A stretch of 64,000 nt of DNA from Paenibacillus sp. IHBB 10380 (GCF_000949425.1 NZ_CP010976.1:1674001-1738000), one strand, 5' to 3'. Positions 1 to 15,200 are shown, numbered from the stretch's first letter. Program-made: numbers and translations. The notes: generated from the letters alone by a model not told the origin.

Positions 1-2
1 CG

Positions 3-215
3 ATTGAGGATGGGTTATGTGATATTTGGAAAAATCTTCTCGGTTTGGATCAGGTGAGCGTGACCGAATCATTTACTGATATAGGTGGACATTCATTGCA
101 TATGATGAGAATGCTCTCTTATATTCATCAGGAGTTCCAAGTAGACATTTCCATTAGGGACCTTTTTGTTTACAACACGATCCGTACTTTGGCTCAGTAT
201 ATCTCCTCTGCCGAA
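3..215 (+). other. Carrier domain (PCP) of a module that lies upstream
   Basis: DIGGHSL contains the Ser that takes phosphopantetheine. It diverges more from the other PCPs than they do from each other (TESFTDIGG against RDNFFELGG). The next C domain is LCL type, so the incoming residue aa0 should be L. Confidence 0.85.
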
Positions 216-3200
216 GTGCGCCTGTATGAAGCTATACCGATAGTGGAATCGCGTGACCTTTACCCTGTTTCGTCGGCGCAGAAAAGGATATATCTTCTGG
301 AGAAACTGAGTGGCGCGAATTACAATATGTCCGGAGTGTTCCTAGTTGAAGGAGCACTGGATGTCAAATGCCTTGAAAACGCATTGAAGCATTTAATCCG
401 GCGGCATGATATTCTTCGCACAGCGTTTGTTTGGGGCGATGGCGAACCTATGCAACGCATTGAGGATGAGGTGTCGTTTGAGCTCCATTATCAAGAGGTA
501 ACGGAAGTACAAATACCGGAATTGATGGCTAGATTCGCCCGGCCGTTCGATCTGATGGACCCTCCATTGTTACGAGTCGGTTTGCTAAAACTGGGGGAAC
601 AGCGGTATGCGTTGCTGTTTGATATGCATCATATTGTTTTTGACGGGATATCCATGTCAATATTTATTAATGAGCTTGGGAAGCTTTACGCAGGCGAGGA
701 ACTTGAGCGTTCTTGGATTCAGTACAAAGATTACGCGGTATGGCAGCAAGCAGGGCTTCGCGGGGATTCGTTAAAACGGCAGGAAGCCTACTGGCTTAAT
801 GTTTTTAAGGATGTTCCGCCTGTTCTGATGCTCCCGACAGATAAGCCAAGGTTTGCATCCCAGCGGTTTGAGGGGAGCTCTTTGATCTTTAAGGCTGACA
901 AAGAGATCGCGGAACCGTTGTATCGGCTGGCGGCAGAAACTGAAACGACTTTGTATATGGTTTTACTGGCAGCATATAATGTGTTGTTGTCGAAATATAC
1001 GGGTCAAGACGATATTGTTGTCGGATCGGCTTTTGCAGGAAGATCCCATGCAGAGCTAGAAGGACTGATCGGCATGTTCGTTAACACTGTTGCGCTGCGG
1101 AATCGTCCAGAAGGCCGCAAAGGGTTTCGATTGTTTTTAGGCGAAGTTAAGGAATGTGTACTCATGGCTTACGAAAATCAAGATTATCCTTTCGAGGAAT
1201 TGATTGAGAGACTGAATGTACACAGGGAGGCAAACCGTAATCCGCTTTTCGATACGATGTTGGTATTACAGAACATGGAACACGCGGAATTGAACTTAGG
1301 AGAAGTGACGTTCAGTACGTATCCACATGAGAGCTCCTCGGCGAAATTTGATCTAACTCTAGAAGTACGCGAGGAGAAAGGAGAGCTCGAGTTTCGATTG
1401 GAATACCGAAACTTGTTCCACTCGAAAACGATTGAGCGAATGGCTGTACATTTTCTAAATATTTTGAAAGAAATTGGAAAAGATACAGAGCTACTTCTGT
1501 CGGACATCGAGTTGATGACAGAAGAGGAACGGGAGCAGGTGTTGGTAGCGTTTAACAAGACCGAGGCACCGTACCCGAGGGAGAAGACGATTAGCGAGCT
1601 GTTCGAGGAACAGGCGGAGAAAACTCCTGGGCAAGTAGCAGTGGTGTACGAAGAGCAGGAGTGGACGTACGAAGAGCTGAATGCCAGATCGAACCAAGTG
1701 GCGCGAATGCTGCGCAAGCATGGGGTAGGGGCCGAGACGATCGTGGGCATCATGGTGGAACGTTCGCTGGAAATGATGGCAGGAATCTTGGGCATCCTGA
1801 AGGCAGGAGGAGCGTATTTGCCGATTGACCCGGACTATCCGTCAGAGCGGATTGCGTACATGCTGGAGGATAGCGGAACGAAAATGCTGCTGACGCAGAA
1901 GCGGCTGATGGACCGAGTGGCGTTTGAAGGAAGCATCGTGGCGCTGGATGAGGCAGGCGTATATGCAGAGAAAGAGCGCGGGAATATCGCGGGCGAGCAT
2001 ACGGCTGCTAGTTTGGCGTACGTGATTTATACGTCGGGGTCCACTGGGAAGCCGAAAGGGGTACTGGTGGAGCAGCGGAACGTCGTCCGTCTGGTGAAAA
2101 ACACGAATTACGTGGAGTTTGGCGAAGGAGCCCGCATCCTCCAAACGGGAGCGCTGGTGTTCGATGCGTCTACGTTTGAAATTTGGGGTGCGCTGCTCAA
2201 CGGTTTGCGTCTGTACTTGAGCGCTGAGCACCGTATTTTGGACCCTCAGCATCTGGATCAGAGCATTGAGCAATATGGAATCACGACGATGTGGCTGACC
2301 GCGTCGTTGTTTAATCAAGTGGTGCAAGAGCGGATCGAAACGTTTAGGGGCCTGAAGACGTTGATCGTAGGAGGAGAAGCATTATCTGTCGAGCATGTGA
2401 ACCGGGTAAGAGAAGCGCACGGGGAACTGAAGATCGTGAACGGATATGGACCGACAGAAAATACGACCTTCTCGGCTTCCTATGTGATCGATGGGAAGCA
2501 AGAGGGAACGATTCCGATCGGCAAAGCGATTAACCATTCTAAGGTCTATGTGTTGGATGTAACAAACCGGTTGCAGCCAATCGGAATTGCGGGAGAGCTG
2601 TGCGTGGCCGGAGACGGGTTGGCACGAGGATACTTGAACCGTCCGGAGCTGACGGAGGAGAAGTTTGTAGAGAACCCGTTTGTGCCTGGAGAGAGGATGT
2701 ACCGGACGGGTGACTTGGCCAGATGGCTACCGGACGGGAACCTGGAGTACTTGGGCCGGATTGATGAGCAGGTGAAGATCCGTGGCTTCCGGATTGAGCC
2801 GGACGAGGTGCGCCAGCAATTGATGAAGCATAAAGCGGTGGAAGACGCGGTCGTTGTGGCCCGGAAGAGAGAAGAAGGCGAAGCGTACTTGTGCGCGTAC
2901 GTGGTGACGGAAGAGGAGTTGCCGGTGTCGGCATGGCGCAAGCATGTGGGAGAAAGCTTGCCGGAGTATATGATTCCGTCGTATTTCGTGCGTGTGGAGC
3001 ACCTGCCGCTGACGCCAAACGGGAAGGTGGACCGCAAGGCGCTGCCAGCACCAGAAGGGGTGGTACACACAGGCGTGGAATACGTCGCGCCGCGAAACGA
3101 CGTGGAGTCGAAGCTGGCGGACGTCTGGTCGGAGGTGCTCGGTTTGGAGCGCATAGGAGTCCAGGACAACTTCTTCGAGCTGGGGGGGCACTCGCTGAAA

Positions 3201-6200
3201 GCGATGATGCTGGTGTCGCGGATTCACCAGGAGCTGCAGGTGGAGGTGCCGCTGCGCGAAGTGTTCGGGCACGCGACGATCGAAGCGATGGCGGGCTACT
3301 TGCAGGAAGCAGAGAAGAAATCATATACCCCGATAGAGAGGGTAGAAGCGAGAGCGTTTTATCCGGTGTCACCGGCACAAAAACGGATGTATGTGGTCCA
3401 GCAGTTGGAAGGAGCAGGAGTCAGCTACAATATGCCGACGGTGCTGAAGCTGGAAGGAAAGCTGGACCGGGGACGTCTGGGCACGGCCTTGCAAACGGTG
3501 GTGAACCGGCACGAGGCCTTGCGCACGTCCTTTGACATGGCGGACGGGGAACTGGTGCAGCGGGTACACGCGGAAGTGGAACTGGCCGTAGCGTACGAAG
3601 AAGCGAGCGCTATGGAGATCGAGCATCGGATCGAAACGTTCATCCGTCCGTTTGATCTGAGTCAAGCACCGTTACTCCGGGCAGGAATCATACAGCTAGG
3701 GAAAGAGGAGCATGTGCTGGTGGTGGACATGCATCACATTATCTCCGACGGGGTGTCGATCAACCTATTCCTGCAGGAGTTCATGCAGGCGTATGAAGGA
3801 CGAGAGCTTGGGAAGCCGGGAATCCAGTACAAGGATTATGCCGTATGGCAGCAAGAGCGGATCCGGAAGGGAGACATCGAGAAGCAGGAGCAGTACTGGC
3901 TGGAAGCGTTCGCAGGAGAAGTGCCCGTGCTGGAGCTGCCGACGGATTATCCGCGTCCGGCTATGCAGCAGTTTGAAGGTGCCAGCGTAGGCTGCGCGCT
4001 GGGAGAGGAATACAGCCAGAAGCTGGCGAAGCTGTCGCGCGCGAGAGGAGCGACGCTGTATATGACCCTACTTGCGGCGTATACCGTGCTGCTGTCGAAA
4101 TATACAGGACAAGAAGACATCGTGGTGGGAACGCCGATTGCGGGAAGAGGGCACGCCGACCTCGGTGAAGTGATGGGGATGTTCGTAAATACGTTGGCGC
4201 TGAGGAACCGCCCGCAAGGGGAGAAAACGTTCGTATCGTACCTGGAGGACGTGAAAACGCAGGTGCTGCAGGCATATGAGAACCAGGAATATCCGCTGGA
4301 GGAGTTGGTGGAGAAGCTGGGTGTACGGAGAGATTTGAGCCGGAATCCGCTGTTTGATACGTTGTTCGCGCTGCAAAATGTAGAGATGAAAGAGTTCGGT
4401 CTAGAGGGACTGAAAGTAAGTCCGTACGGTTACGAAGGAAAGATTGCGAAATTTGATGTGAGCATGCAGGCCGTCGAAGGGGAAGGGAAGCTTTACTTCC
4501 ATATGGAGTACGGAATCCGGCTGTTCCGCCCGGAAACGATGGAAAGATGGAGCAGTCATTGGCTGAGGTTGTTAGAGCAGGTGGCGGATCAGCCGGAGAT
4601 CAAGCTGTCGGACATCGTGCTAATGACGAAAGAGGAACGGGAGCAGGTGTTGGTGTCGTTCAACGAAACGGAGGCACTGTACCCAAGGGAGAAGACGATT
4701 AGCGAGCTGTTCGAGGAGCAGGCGGAGAAGACTCCTGGGCAAGTAGCAGTGGTGTATGAAGGGGAGGAGTGGACGTACGAAGAGCTGAATGCAAGGTCGA
4801 ACCAAGTGGCCCGTGTGCTGCGCAAGCACGGGGTAGGAACCGAGACGATCGTGGGCATCATGGTGGAACGCTCGCTGGAGATGATGGCAGGAATCCTGGG
4901 CATCCTGAAGGCAGGAGGCGCGTATTTGCCGATTGATCCGGACTATCCGGCAGAGCGGATTGCGTACATGCTGGAGGATAGCGGGACGAAGGTGCTGTTG
5001 ACGCAGAAGCGGCTGACGGACCGAGTGGTGTTTGACGGAAGCATTGTGGCGTTGGATGAGGCGGGCGTATATGCAGAGGAATATCGCGGGAATATCGCGG
5101 GCGAGCACACGGCTGCTAGTTTGGCGTACGTGATTTATACGTCAGGGTCCACCGGGAAGCCGAAAGGGGTACTGGTAGAGCATCGATCTTTGGTGAATTT
5201 GTCACTATGGCACCAGCAACAGTATGCAGTGACAGCGAAGGATCGAAGCACGAAATTCGCAGGATTCGGGTTTGATGCGTCGGTGTGGGAAATTTTCCCG
5301 TATTTGATTAGCGGCTCCACGATCTATATCGTCAGCGAATGGATTCGCAGCGATGTGAAGCAATTACAGCAGTATATGGAGAGTAACGGGATTACGATTA
5401 GCTTTTTACCGACGTCGATGTGTGAAAAGTTTATGGAAGAAGAAGTCGGCTCCTTACGGTTGTTGTTAACGGGGGGAGATAAGCTACATCACTATAAGAG
5501 GCAGAAGTATGAGATCGTCAATCACTATGGACCAACGGAGAATACGGTAGTAGCCACCAGCTATGTGGTGGAAGAAGGGGCAAGCAATATCCCTATCGGA
5601 AAGCCGCTGCCGAATATGCAAGTGTATGTGCTGGGTGAAGCGAACCAGTTGCAGCCTATCGGAATCGCGGGAGAGCTGTGCATAGCCGGAGACGGGTTGG
5701 CACGAGGGTACTTGAACCGACCGGATCTAACGAAGGAAAAGTTTGTCGAGAACCCGTTTGTGGCTGGAGCGCGGATGTACCGAACAGGGGACTTGGTCAG
5801 ATGGCTGCCGGACGGGAACCTGGAGTACTTGGGCCGGATCGATGAGCAGGTGAAGATCCGTGGCTTCCGGATTGAGCTGGGAGAGGTGCATGAGCAGCTC
5901 ATGAAGCATGAAGCGGTGGAAGACGCGGTCGTCGTAGCGCGGAAGGGAGAAGAAGGCCAATCGTACTTGTGCGCGTACGTGGTGACGGAAGAGGAGTTAC
6001 CGGTGTCGGCATGGCGCAAGCATATGGGCCAAAGCTTGCCGGAGTATATGATTCCGTCGTACTTCGTGCGAATGGAGAAGCTGCCGCTGACGCCAAACGG
6101 GAAGGTGGACCGCAAGGCGCTGCCAGCCCCGGAAGGAACGGTACACACGGGCGTGGAGTATGTCGCGCCGCGAAACGACATGGAGTCGAAGCTGGCGGAC

Positions 6201-9200
6201 ATCTGGTCGGAGGTGCTCGGTTTGGAGCGCATAGGGGTCCGGGACAACTTCTTTGAGTTGGGAGGAGACTCGATCAAGGCGATTCAAATCAGCGCTCGTT
6301 TGCATAAACAACAGTTGAAGCTGGAGATCGCGAACTTGTTCCTGCATCCGACAATTGAAGACGTGAGTCTGTATGTACGGCAGGTGGAAATGAGCATCGA
6401 TCAAGGTCAAGTGAAGGGGCAGGTAGAGCTCACCCCGATTCAGCGATGGTTTTTCGAACAAAACTTCCAAGCGAAGCATCATTGGAACCAGTCGGTGATG
6501 GTATATAGGCAAGAGGGCTTCAACAGCGAGGCACTGAGGGAGGTTTTGCAGGAACTGGTGGCCCACCATGATGCGCTGCGAATGAGGTATGAGGGTGAAG
6601 GAGAAAGCGTCCTTCAAGTTAACGAAGGGATCGAAGGGAACAGAATCGAGCTAAGCGTAGTAGAGATCGTCGGGGATGAAGAGGAAGTGGCAAGGCGGAT
6701 TGAGGCGGAATCGGAGCTCCTTCAAAGCAGCCTGAACCTAGAGTCGGGACCGCTGATGAGAGCTGGATTATTCAAGACCGGCAAAGGGGACCACTTGCTG
6801 CTGGCGGTCCATCATCTGGTGATCGACGGAGTCTCATGGAGAATCCTGCTGGAAGATTTGGCGATCGGGTATGAACAGAAGCTGGCGAATGAGGAAGTGA
6901 GCTTGCCGGAGAAGACGAACTCGTACCAACAGTGGTCCAAGGAACTGAACGAGTATGCCTACAGCAGGAAGCTGCTAAGAGAGAAGCCGTATTGGAAAGC
7001 GGTGGAAGAGGCGGAGATTGCAAGACTGCCGAAGGACATGGAGGCTGAGGCACAAGGGAATACATGGGGAGAGAGCCGGATCGAAATCGTGGAGTTCACG
7101 GAAGAAGAGACGGAGAAGCTGCTGAGAAACGTGCACCAAGCGTACCATACGGAGATGAATGACATCCTGCTGACAGGACTGACACAGGCCGTGGAAGAGT
7201 GGACGGGAGAAGAACGAGTAGGGCTGACGCTGGAGGGACACGGAAGGGAAGAGGTCATCAAGGGAGTGAACGTGAGCCGGACGGTGGGCTGGTTTACGAG
7301 CATGTACCCGGTGGTGTTGGAAATCAAGGGAAGGGAAGAACTGGGGAATCAAATCAAGCAGGTGAAAGAAACGCTGAGAAGGATACCGAATAAGGGGATC
7401 GGATACGGGATTCTGAAATACGTGACGGAGAAGGAAAAAACCCAGGAGCTGGAATTCAAACAAAGACCGGAGATTAGCTTCAACTACTTGGGGCAGTTTG
7501 ACACGGAGATGGGAAGCCGCGTATTTGAAGGGTCTGGGATGCCGACGGGAGGCGAATTTCATCGAGATTCGGAACGAACACACAGGCTGGATGTAGGCGG
7601 TGCCATTGTGGGAGGCAAGCTGCAGATGAGCATTCAGTATCCGGGAAGAGAGTACCGGGAAGAGACGATCAAGGGATTGCTGGAGAGCTATCGAGACCAC
7701 CTGTGCCGGATTATCGAGCATTGTGTACAAAAAGAGGATGCTGAGAGAACACCTAGCGATTTTAGTACGAAAGCGTTGAATCTGGAGAGTTTGGAAGTAG
7801 TTTTGTCCAAGCTGGAGGAAATACGAGACGGGAACGAGATAGAAGACGTATATACGCTGTCCCCGATGCAAGAAGGAATGCTGTTTCATGCCCTAGCGGA
7901 AAGAGGCAGAAGCGATTATTTTGTCCAATTGAGCTTATCGGTCAAGGGTCGGCTTGAAATAGAAGCTTTGACTACGAGTTTCCAGCGGATGGTTGAGAAA
8001 TATTCGATCCTAAGAACGAACTTTTTGTATGAAAAAATAGATCAGCCTTATCAAGTCGTCTGGAAAACGAGAAAGGTGAATGTGTATTACGAGGACATCA
8101 GGGAGCTTGCAGAGGAAGAAAAGGAAGCCCGTTTGCAAGAGTATGAGAACGGGGAGAAGGAAAGAGGATTCGATCTTAGCAAGGATCTTCTGATGAAGGT
8201 GTCGGTGATCCAGACGGGTGAGGACACGTACAGAGTGATCTGGAGTTACCATCACATCATCATGGATGGCTGGTGCACGGGGATCGTTCTGGGAGATTTG
8301 TTCAAGTATTACGTTCAATTGAAAAGCGGTCAGCGCGTGGAGTTGGAAAAAGCGTATCCGTACAGCGATTACATCCAATGGCTGGGGGAGCAGGATCAAG
8401 AAGAGGCGCTGGAGTACTGGGAGAACTACTTGAGGGGGTACGAGGAACAGGCAAGCGTACCGACGCAGCGGAAAGGTGAAGGAAACGGGGAGTATCGGCA
8501 AGAGGAAGTGATCGTGACTGTAGAGGAGAAGGAGAGCAGTCAATTGAACAGGCTCGCTCAAAAATACCAAGTGACGATCAACACGATGGTCCAGTCGATC
8601 TGGGGGATTTTGCTGCAAAGGTACAACCAAGCGAGAGACGTGGTGTTCGGTTCGGTGGTCTCAGGAAGACCTGCGGAAATTGAAGGCGTGGAGAAAATGG
8701 TGGGGTTATTCGTGAATACGATTCCCATCCGAGTATACGCAGAGCCGACGGAGCGATTTGCAGACCTGGTGCAAGGGATGCAGCACAGAGCGTTAGCCTC
8801 GGAGAAATACGATTACGTATCGTTAGCAGATGTGCAGGCGAAGAGCCAGGTGAAGCAAGGGTTGCTGGATCACATTATGGCATTCCAAAATTTCCCTATA
8901 GGTGAAGAACTGAAGAGTCAAACGGACGGGGAAGGGTTAGGCTTCGAGATAGAGGGAGTCGAAGAATTCGAGCAGACGAACTATGACTTTAACATCACAG
9001 TCATTCCGGGGAAACGGCTGACGTTTAAAATGAATTACAATGCAATGGCGTACGAACAGGAGTTTATCCAGAGAATCGGGCAGCATGTGGAGAGAATTAT
9101 CCAGCAGGTAGTGGAGCGTCCGGAGCTGCGGATCCAAGAGCTTGACATCGTGATGGAAGAGGAACGGGAGCAGGTGTTGGTGTCGTTCAATGAAACGGAG

Positions 9201-12200
9201 GCACCGTACCCGAGGGAGAAGACGATTAGCGAGCTGTTCGAGGAACAGGTGGAGAAAACTCCGGAGCAAGTAGCAGTGGTGTACGAAGGGGAGGAGTGGA
9301 CGTACGAAGAGCTGAATGCAAGGTCGAACCAAGTGGCCCGTGTGCTGCGCAAGCACGGGGTAGGAACCGAGACGATCGTGGGCATCATGGTGGAACGTTC
9401 GCTGGAGATGATGGCAGGAATCCTGGGCATCCTGAAGGCAGGAGGAGCGTATTTGCCGATTGACCCGGACTATCCTTCAGAGCGGATTGCGTACATGCTG
9501 GAGGATAGCGGGACGAAGGTGCTGTTGACGCAGAAGCGGCTGACGGACCGAGTGGTGTTTGACGGAAGCATTGTGGCGTTGGATGAGGCGGGCGTATATG
9601 CAGAGGAAGAGCGCGGGAATATCGCGGGCGAGCACACGGCTGCTAGTTTGGCGTACGTGATTTATACGTCAGGGTCCACCGGGAAGCCGAAAGGGGTACT
9701 GGTAGAGCATCGATCTTTGGTGAATTTGTCACTATGGCACCAGCAACAGTATGCAGTGACAGCGAAGGATCGAAGCACGAAATTCGCAGGATCCGGGTTT
9801 GATGCGTCGGTGTGGGAAATTTTCCCGTATTTGATTAGCGGCTCCACGATCTATATCGTCAGCGAATGGATTCGCAGCGATGTGAAGCAATTACAGCAGT
9901 ATATGGAGAGTAACGGGATTACGATTAGCTTTTTACCGACGTCGATGTGTGAAAAGTTTATGGAAGAAGAAGTCGGCTCCTTACGGTTGTTATTAACCGG
10001 GGGAGATAAGCTGCATCACTATAAGAGGCAGAAGTATGAGATCGTCAATCACTATGGACCAACGGAGAATACGGTAGTAGCCACCAGCTATGTAGTGGAA
10101 GAAGGGGCAAGCAATATCCCGATCGGAAAGCCGCTGCCGAATATGCAAGTGTATGTGCTGGGTGAAGCGAACCAGTTGCAGCCTATCGGAATCGCGGGAG
10201 AGCTGTGCATAGCCGGAGACGGGTTGGCACGAGGATATTTGAACCGTCCAGAGCTGACGAAGGAGAAATTTGTCGAGAACCCGTTTGTCCCTGGAGAGCG
10301 GATGTACCGGACGGGGGATTTGGCCAGATGGTTGCCGGATGGGAACCTGGAGTACTTGGGCCGGATTGATGAGCAGGTGAAGATCCGTGGCTTCCGGATT
10401 GAGCTGGGAGAGGTGCACGAGCAGCTCATGAAGCATGAAGCGGTGGAAGACGCGATCGTCGTAGCCCGGAAGGGAGAAGAAGGCGAAGCGTACTTGTGCG
10501 CGTACGTGGTGACGGAAGAGGAGCTGCCGGTGTCGGCATGGCGCAAGCATATGGGCCAAAGCTTGCCGGAGTATATGATTCCGTCGTACTTCGTGCGAAT
10601 GGAGAAGCTGCCGCTGACGCCAAACGGGAAGGTGGACCGCAAGGCGCTGCCAGCCCCGGAAGGAACGGTACACACGGGCGTGGAGTATGTCGCGCCGCGA
10701 AACGACATGGAGTCGAAGCTGGCGGACATCTGGTCGGAGGTGCTCGGTTTGGAGCGTGTGGGCGTCCGGGACAACTTCTTTGAGTTGGGAGGGCACTCGC
10801 TGAAAGCGATGATGCTGGTCTCGCAGATTCATCAGGAACTGCAGGTGGAGGTGCCGCTGCGCGAAGTGTTCGGGCACGCAACGATCGAAGCGATGGCAGG
10901 CTACTTGCAGGAAGCGGAAAAGACAACGCACACCCCGATAGAGCGTGTGGAAGCGAAAGCGTTTTATCCGGTGTCGCCGGCGCAAAAACGGATGTATGTG
11001 GTTCAGCAGCTGGAAGGGGCAGGAGTCAGCTACAATATGCCGACGGTGCTGAAGCTGGAAGGAAAGCTGGACCGGGGCCGTCTGGGCATGGCCTTGCAAA
11101 CGGTGGTGAACCGGCACGAGGCATTGCGCACGTCCTTTGACATGGCTGACGGGGAACTGGTGCAGCGGGTACTCGCGGAAGTGGAACTGGCTGTGGCATG
11201 CGAAGAAGCGAGCGCTATGGAGATCGAGCATTTGATCCAAACGTTCATCCGTCCGTTTGATCTGAGTCAAGCGCCGTTACTGCGGGCAGGCATTTTACAG
11301 CTAGGGGAAGAGGAGCATGTGCTGGTGGTGGACATGCACCACATCATCTCCGACGGGGTGTCGATCAACCTATTCCTACAGGAGTTCATGCAGACGTATG
11401 AAGGAAGAGAGCTTGGGAAGCGAGGAATCCAGTACAAAGATTATGCGGTATGGCAGCAGGAGCGAATCCGCAAGGGAGACATCGAGAAGCAGGAGCAGTA
11501 CTGGCTGGAATCATTCGCAGGAGAAGTGCCGGTGCTGGAACTGCCAATGGATTATCCGCGTCCGGCTGTGCAGCAGTTTGAAGGTGCCAGCGTAGGCTGC
11601 GAGCTGGGAGAGGAGTACAGCCAGAAGCTGGCGAAGCTGTCGCTTGAGAGAGGAGCGACGCTGTATATGACCCTATTGGCGGCATATACCGTGCTGCTGT
11701 CGAAATATACAGGGCAAGAAGACATCGTGGTGGGAACGCCGATTGCGGGAAGAGGACACGCCGACCTCGGTGAAGTGATGGGGATGTTCGTAAATACGTT
11801 GGCGCTGAGGAATCGCCCGCAAGGGGAGAAAACGTTCGTTTCGTACCTGGAGGACGTGAAAACGCAGGTGCTGCAGGCGTATGAGAACCAGGAGTATCCG
11901 CTGGAGGAGTTGGTGGAGAAGCTGGGTGTACGGAGAGATTTGAGCCGGAATCCGCTGTTTGATACGTTGTTCGCGCTGCAAAACGTAGAGATGAAAGAGT
12001 TCGGTCTGGAAGGACTGAAGGTAAGCCCGTACGGATACGAAGGAAAGATTGCGAAATTTGATGTAAGCCTGCAGGCAGTCGAAGGGGAAGGGAAGCTCTA
12101 CTTCCATGTGGAGTACGGAAGCCGGTTGTTCCGCCCGGAAACGATTGAGAGATGGAGCAGCCACTGGCTGAGGCTGTTAGAGCAGGTGGCGGACCAGCCG

Positions 12201-15200
12201 GAGATCAGGCTGTCGGACATCGAGCTGATGACGGAAGAGGAACGGGAGCAGGTGTTGGTGTCGTTCAATGAAACGGAGACGCCATACCCGAGGGAGAAGA
12301 CGATTAGCGAGCTGTTCGAGGAACAGGTAGCAAAGACACCGAAGCAAGTAGCAGTGGTGTACGAAGGACAGGAGTGGACGTACGAAGAGCTGAATGTCAG
12401 ATCGAACCAAGTGGCGCGTATGCTGCGCAAGCACGGGGTAGGGGCCGAGACGATCGTGGGCATCATGGTGGAACGTTCGCTGGAGATGATGGCCGGGATC
12501 TTGGGCATCCTGAAGGCAGGAGGAGCGTATTTGCCGATTGACCCGGATTATCCGGCAGAGCGGATTGCGTACATGCTGGAGGATAGCGGGACGAAGATGC
12601 TGCTGACTCAGGAGCCTTTGACGGACCGGGTGGCGTTTGACGGAAGCATTGTGGCGTTGGATGAGGCGGGCGTATATGCAGAGGAATATCGCGGGAATAT
12701 CGCGGGCGAGCATACGGCTGCTAGTTTGGCGTACGTGATTTATACGTCCGGGTCCACCGGTAAGCCGAAAGGAACCTTGATATCCCATTTCAATATTGCC
12801 AGGGTCGTAAAAGACACCAATTATATTGAAATTACAAGCGATGATACCTTGTTGCAACTATCCAACTATGTGTTTGATGGATCGACATTTGATATATGGG
12901 GTGCGCTGCTAAATGGTGCAAAACTTTTGCTAATCAACAGAGAGAGCGTATTGGACGCAAGTAAACTTTCAACAATCATTCACAAAGAAAACATAACGGT
13001 TGTCTTTATGACTACGGCTCTATTCAATGCACTTATTGATGTCAACCCGGAATGCCTCAGTAGGGTAAGAAAAGTGTTGTTCGGGGGCGAAAAAGTATCG
13101 GGAAGTCATGTGGAGAAAGCAATCAAATATTTGGGCGAAACTAAAATCATACACGTATATGGTCCTACTGAAAGCACAGTGTTTAGTACTTATTATGCGG
13201 TGAACGAAGTCTCGTCTCGGGCGGACAACATTCCGATCGGTAAGGCTATCAGTAATACGAAGCTGTACGTTATGAATAGTAAAAATCAGCTTCAGCCTAT
13301 TGGAATAGCGGGAGAGCTGTGCATAGCCGGAGACGGGTTGGCGCGAGGGTACTTGAACCGACCGAAATTGACGGAGGAGAAGTTTGTGGAGAACCCGTTT
13401 GTGCCAGGAGAGAAGATGTACCGAACGGGGGACTTGGTAAGATGGCTGCCGGACGGGAACCTGGAGTACTTGGGCCGGATTGATGAGCAGGTGAAGATCC
13501 GTGGCTTCCGGATTGAGCCGGACGAGGTGCGCCAGCAATTAATGAAGCATAAAGCGGTGGAAGACGCGGTCGTTGTGGCCCGGAAGAGAGAAGAAGGCGA
13601 AGCGTACTTGTGCGCGTACGTGGTGACGGAAGAGGAGTTGCCGGTGTCGGCATGGCGCAAGCATGTGGGAGAAAGCTTGCCGGAGTATATGATTCCGTCG
13701 TATTTCGTGCGTGTGGAGCACCTGCCGCTGACGCCAAACGGGAAGGTGGACCGCAAGGCGCTGCCAGCACCAGAAGGGGTGGTACACACAGGCGTGGAAT
13801 ACGTCGCGCCGCGAAACGACGTGGAGTCGAAGCTGGCGGACGTCTGGTCGGAGGTGCTCGGTTTGGAGCGCATCGGGGTCCAGGACAACTTCTTCGAGCT
13901 GGGGGGTCACTCGCTGAAAGCGATGATGCTGGTGTCGCGGATTCACCAGGAGCTGCAGGTGGAGGTGCCGCTGCGCGAAGTGTTCGGGCACGCGACGATC
14001 GAAGCGATGGCGGGCTACTTGCAGGAAGCAGAGAAGAAATCATATACCCCGATAGAGAGGGTAGAAGCGAGAGCGTTTTATCCGGTGTCACCGGCACAAA
14101 AACGGATGTATGTGGTCCAGCAGTTGGAAGGAGCAGGAGTCAGCTACAATATGCCGACGGTGCTGAAGCTGGAAGGAAAGCTGGACCGGGGACGTCTGGG
14201 CGCGGCCTTGCAAACGGTGGTGAACCGGCACGAGGCATTGCGCACGTCCTTTGACATGGCGGACGGGGAACTGGTGCAGCAGGTACAAGAGGAAGTGGAA
14301 CTGGCTGTAGCGTACGAAGAAGCGAGCGCTATGGAGATCGAGCATCGGATCCAAACGTTCATCCGTCCGTTTGATCTGAGTCAAGCACCGTTACTCCGGG
14401 CAGGAATCATACAGCTGGGGAAAGAGGAGCATGTGCTGGTGGTGGACATGCATCACATTATCTCTGATGGGGTGTCGATCAACCTATTCCTGCAGGAGTT
14501 CATGCAGACGTATGAAGGACGAGAGCTTGGGGAGCCCGGAATCCAGTACAAGGATTATGCCGTATGGCTACAGGAGCGGATCCAGAAGGGAGAAATCGAG
14601 AAGCAAGAGCAGTACTGGCTGGGGGCGTTCGCAGGAGAAGTGCCTGTACTGGAGCTACCAACGGATTATCCGCGTCCGGCTGTGCAGCAGTTTGAAGGTG
14701 CCAGCGTAGGCTGCGCGCTAGGGGAGGAGTACAGCCAGAAGCTGGTGAAGCTGTCGCGGGATCGAGGAGCGACGCTGTATATGACCCTACTTGCGGCGTA
14801 TACCGTGCTGCTGTCGAAATATACAGGGCAAGAAGACATCGTGGTGGGAACGCCGATTGCGGGAAGAGGGCACGTCGACCTCGGTGAAGTGATGGGGATG
14901 TTCGTAAATACGTTGGCGCTGAGGAATCGCCCGGAAGGGGAGAAAACGTTCGTATCGTACCTGGAGGACGTGAAAACGCAGGTGCTGCAGGCGTATGAGA
15001 ACCAGGAGTATCCGCTGGAGGAGTTGGTGGAGAAGCTGGGTGTACGGAGAGATTTGAGCCGGAATCCGCTGTTTGATACGTTGTTCGCGTTGCAAAACAT
15101 GGAGATGAAAGAGTTCGGTCTGGAAGGGCTGAAGGTAAGTCCGTATGGGTACGAAGGAAAAATTGCGAAATTTGATGTGAGCGTGCAGGCCGTCGAAGGG

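Noticed and set aside
9993..11270. Long open frame of 425 codons on the minus strand
   Set aside because: It lies wholly opposite an NRPS A-PCP-C stretch and recurs opposite every similar module. It is a shadow of codon bias in GC-rich repeats, as are dozens of similar antisense frames.
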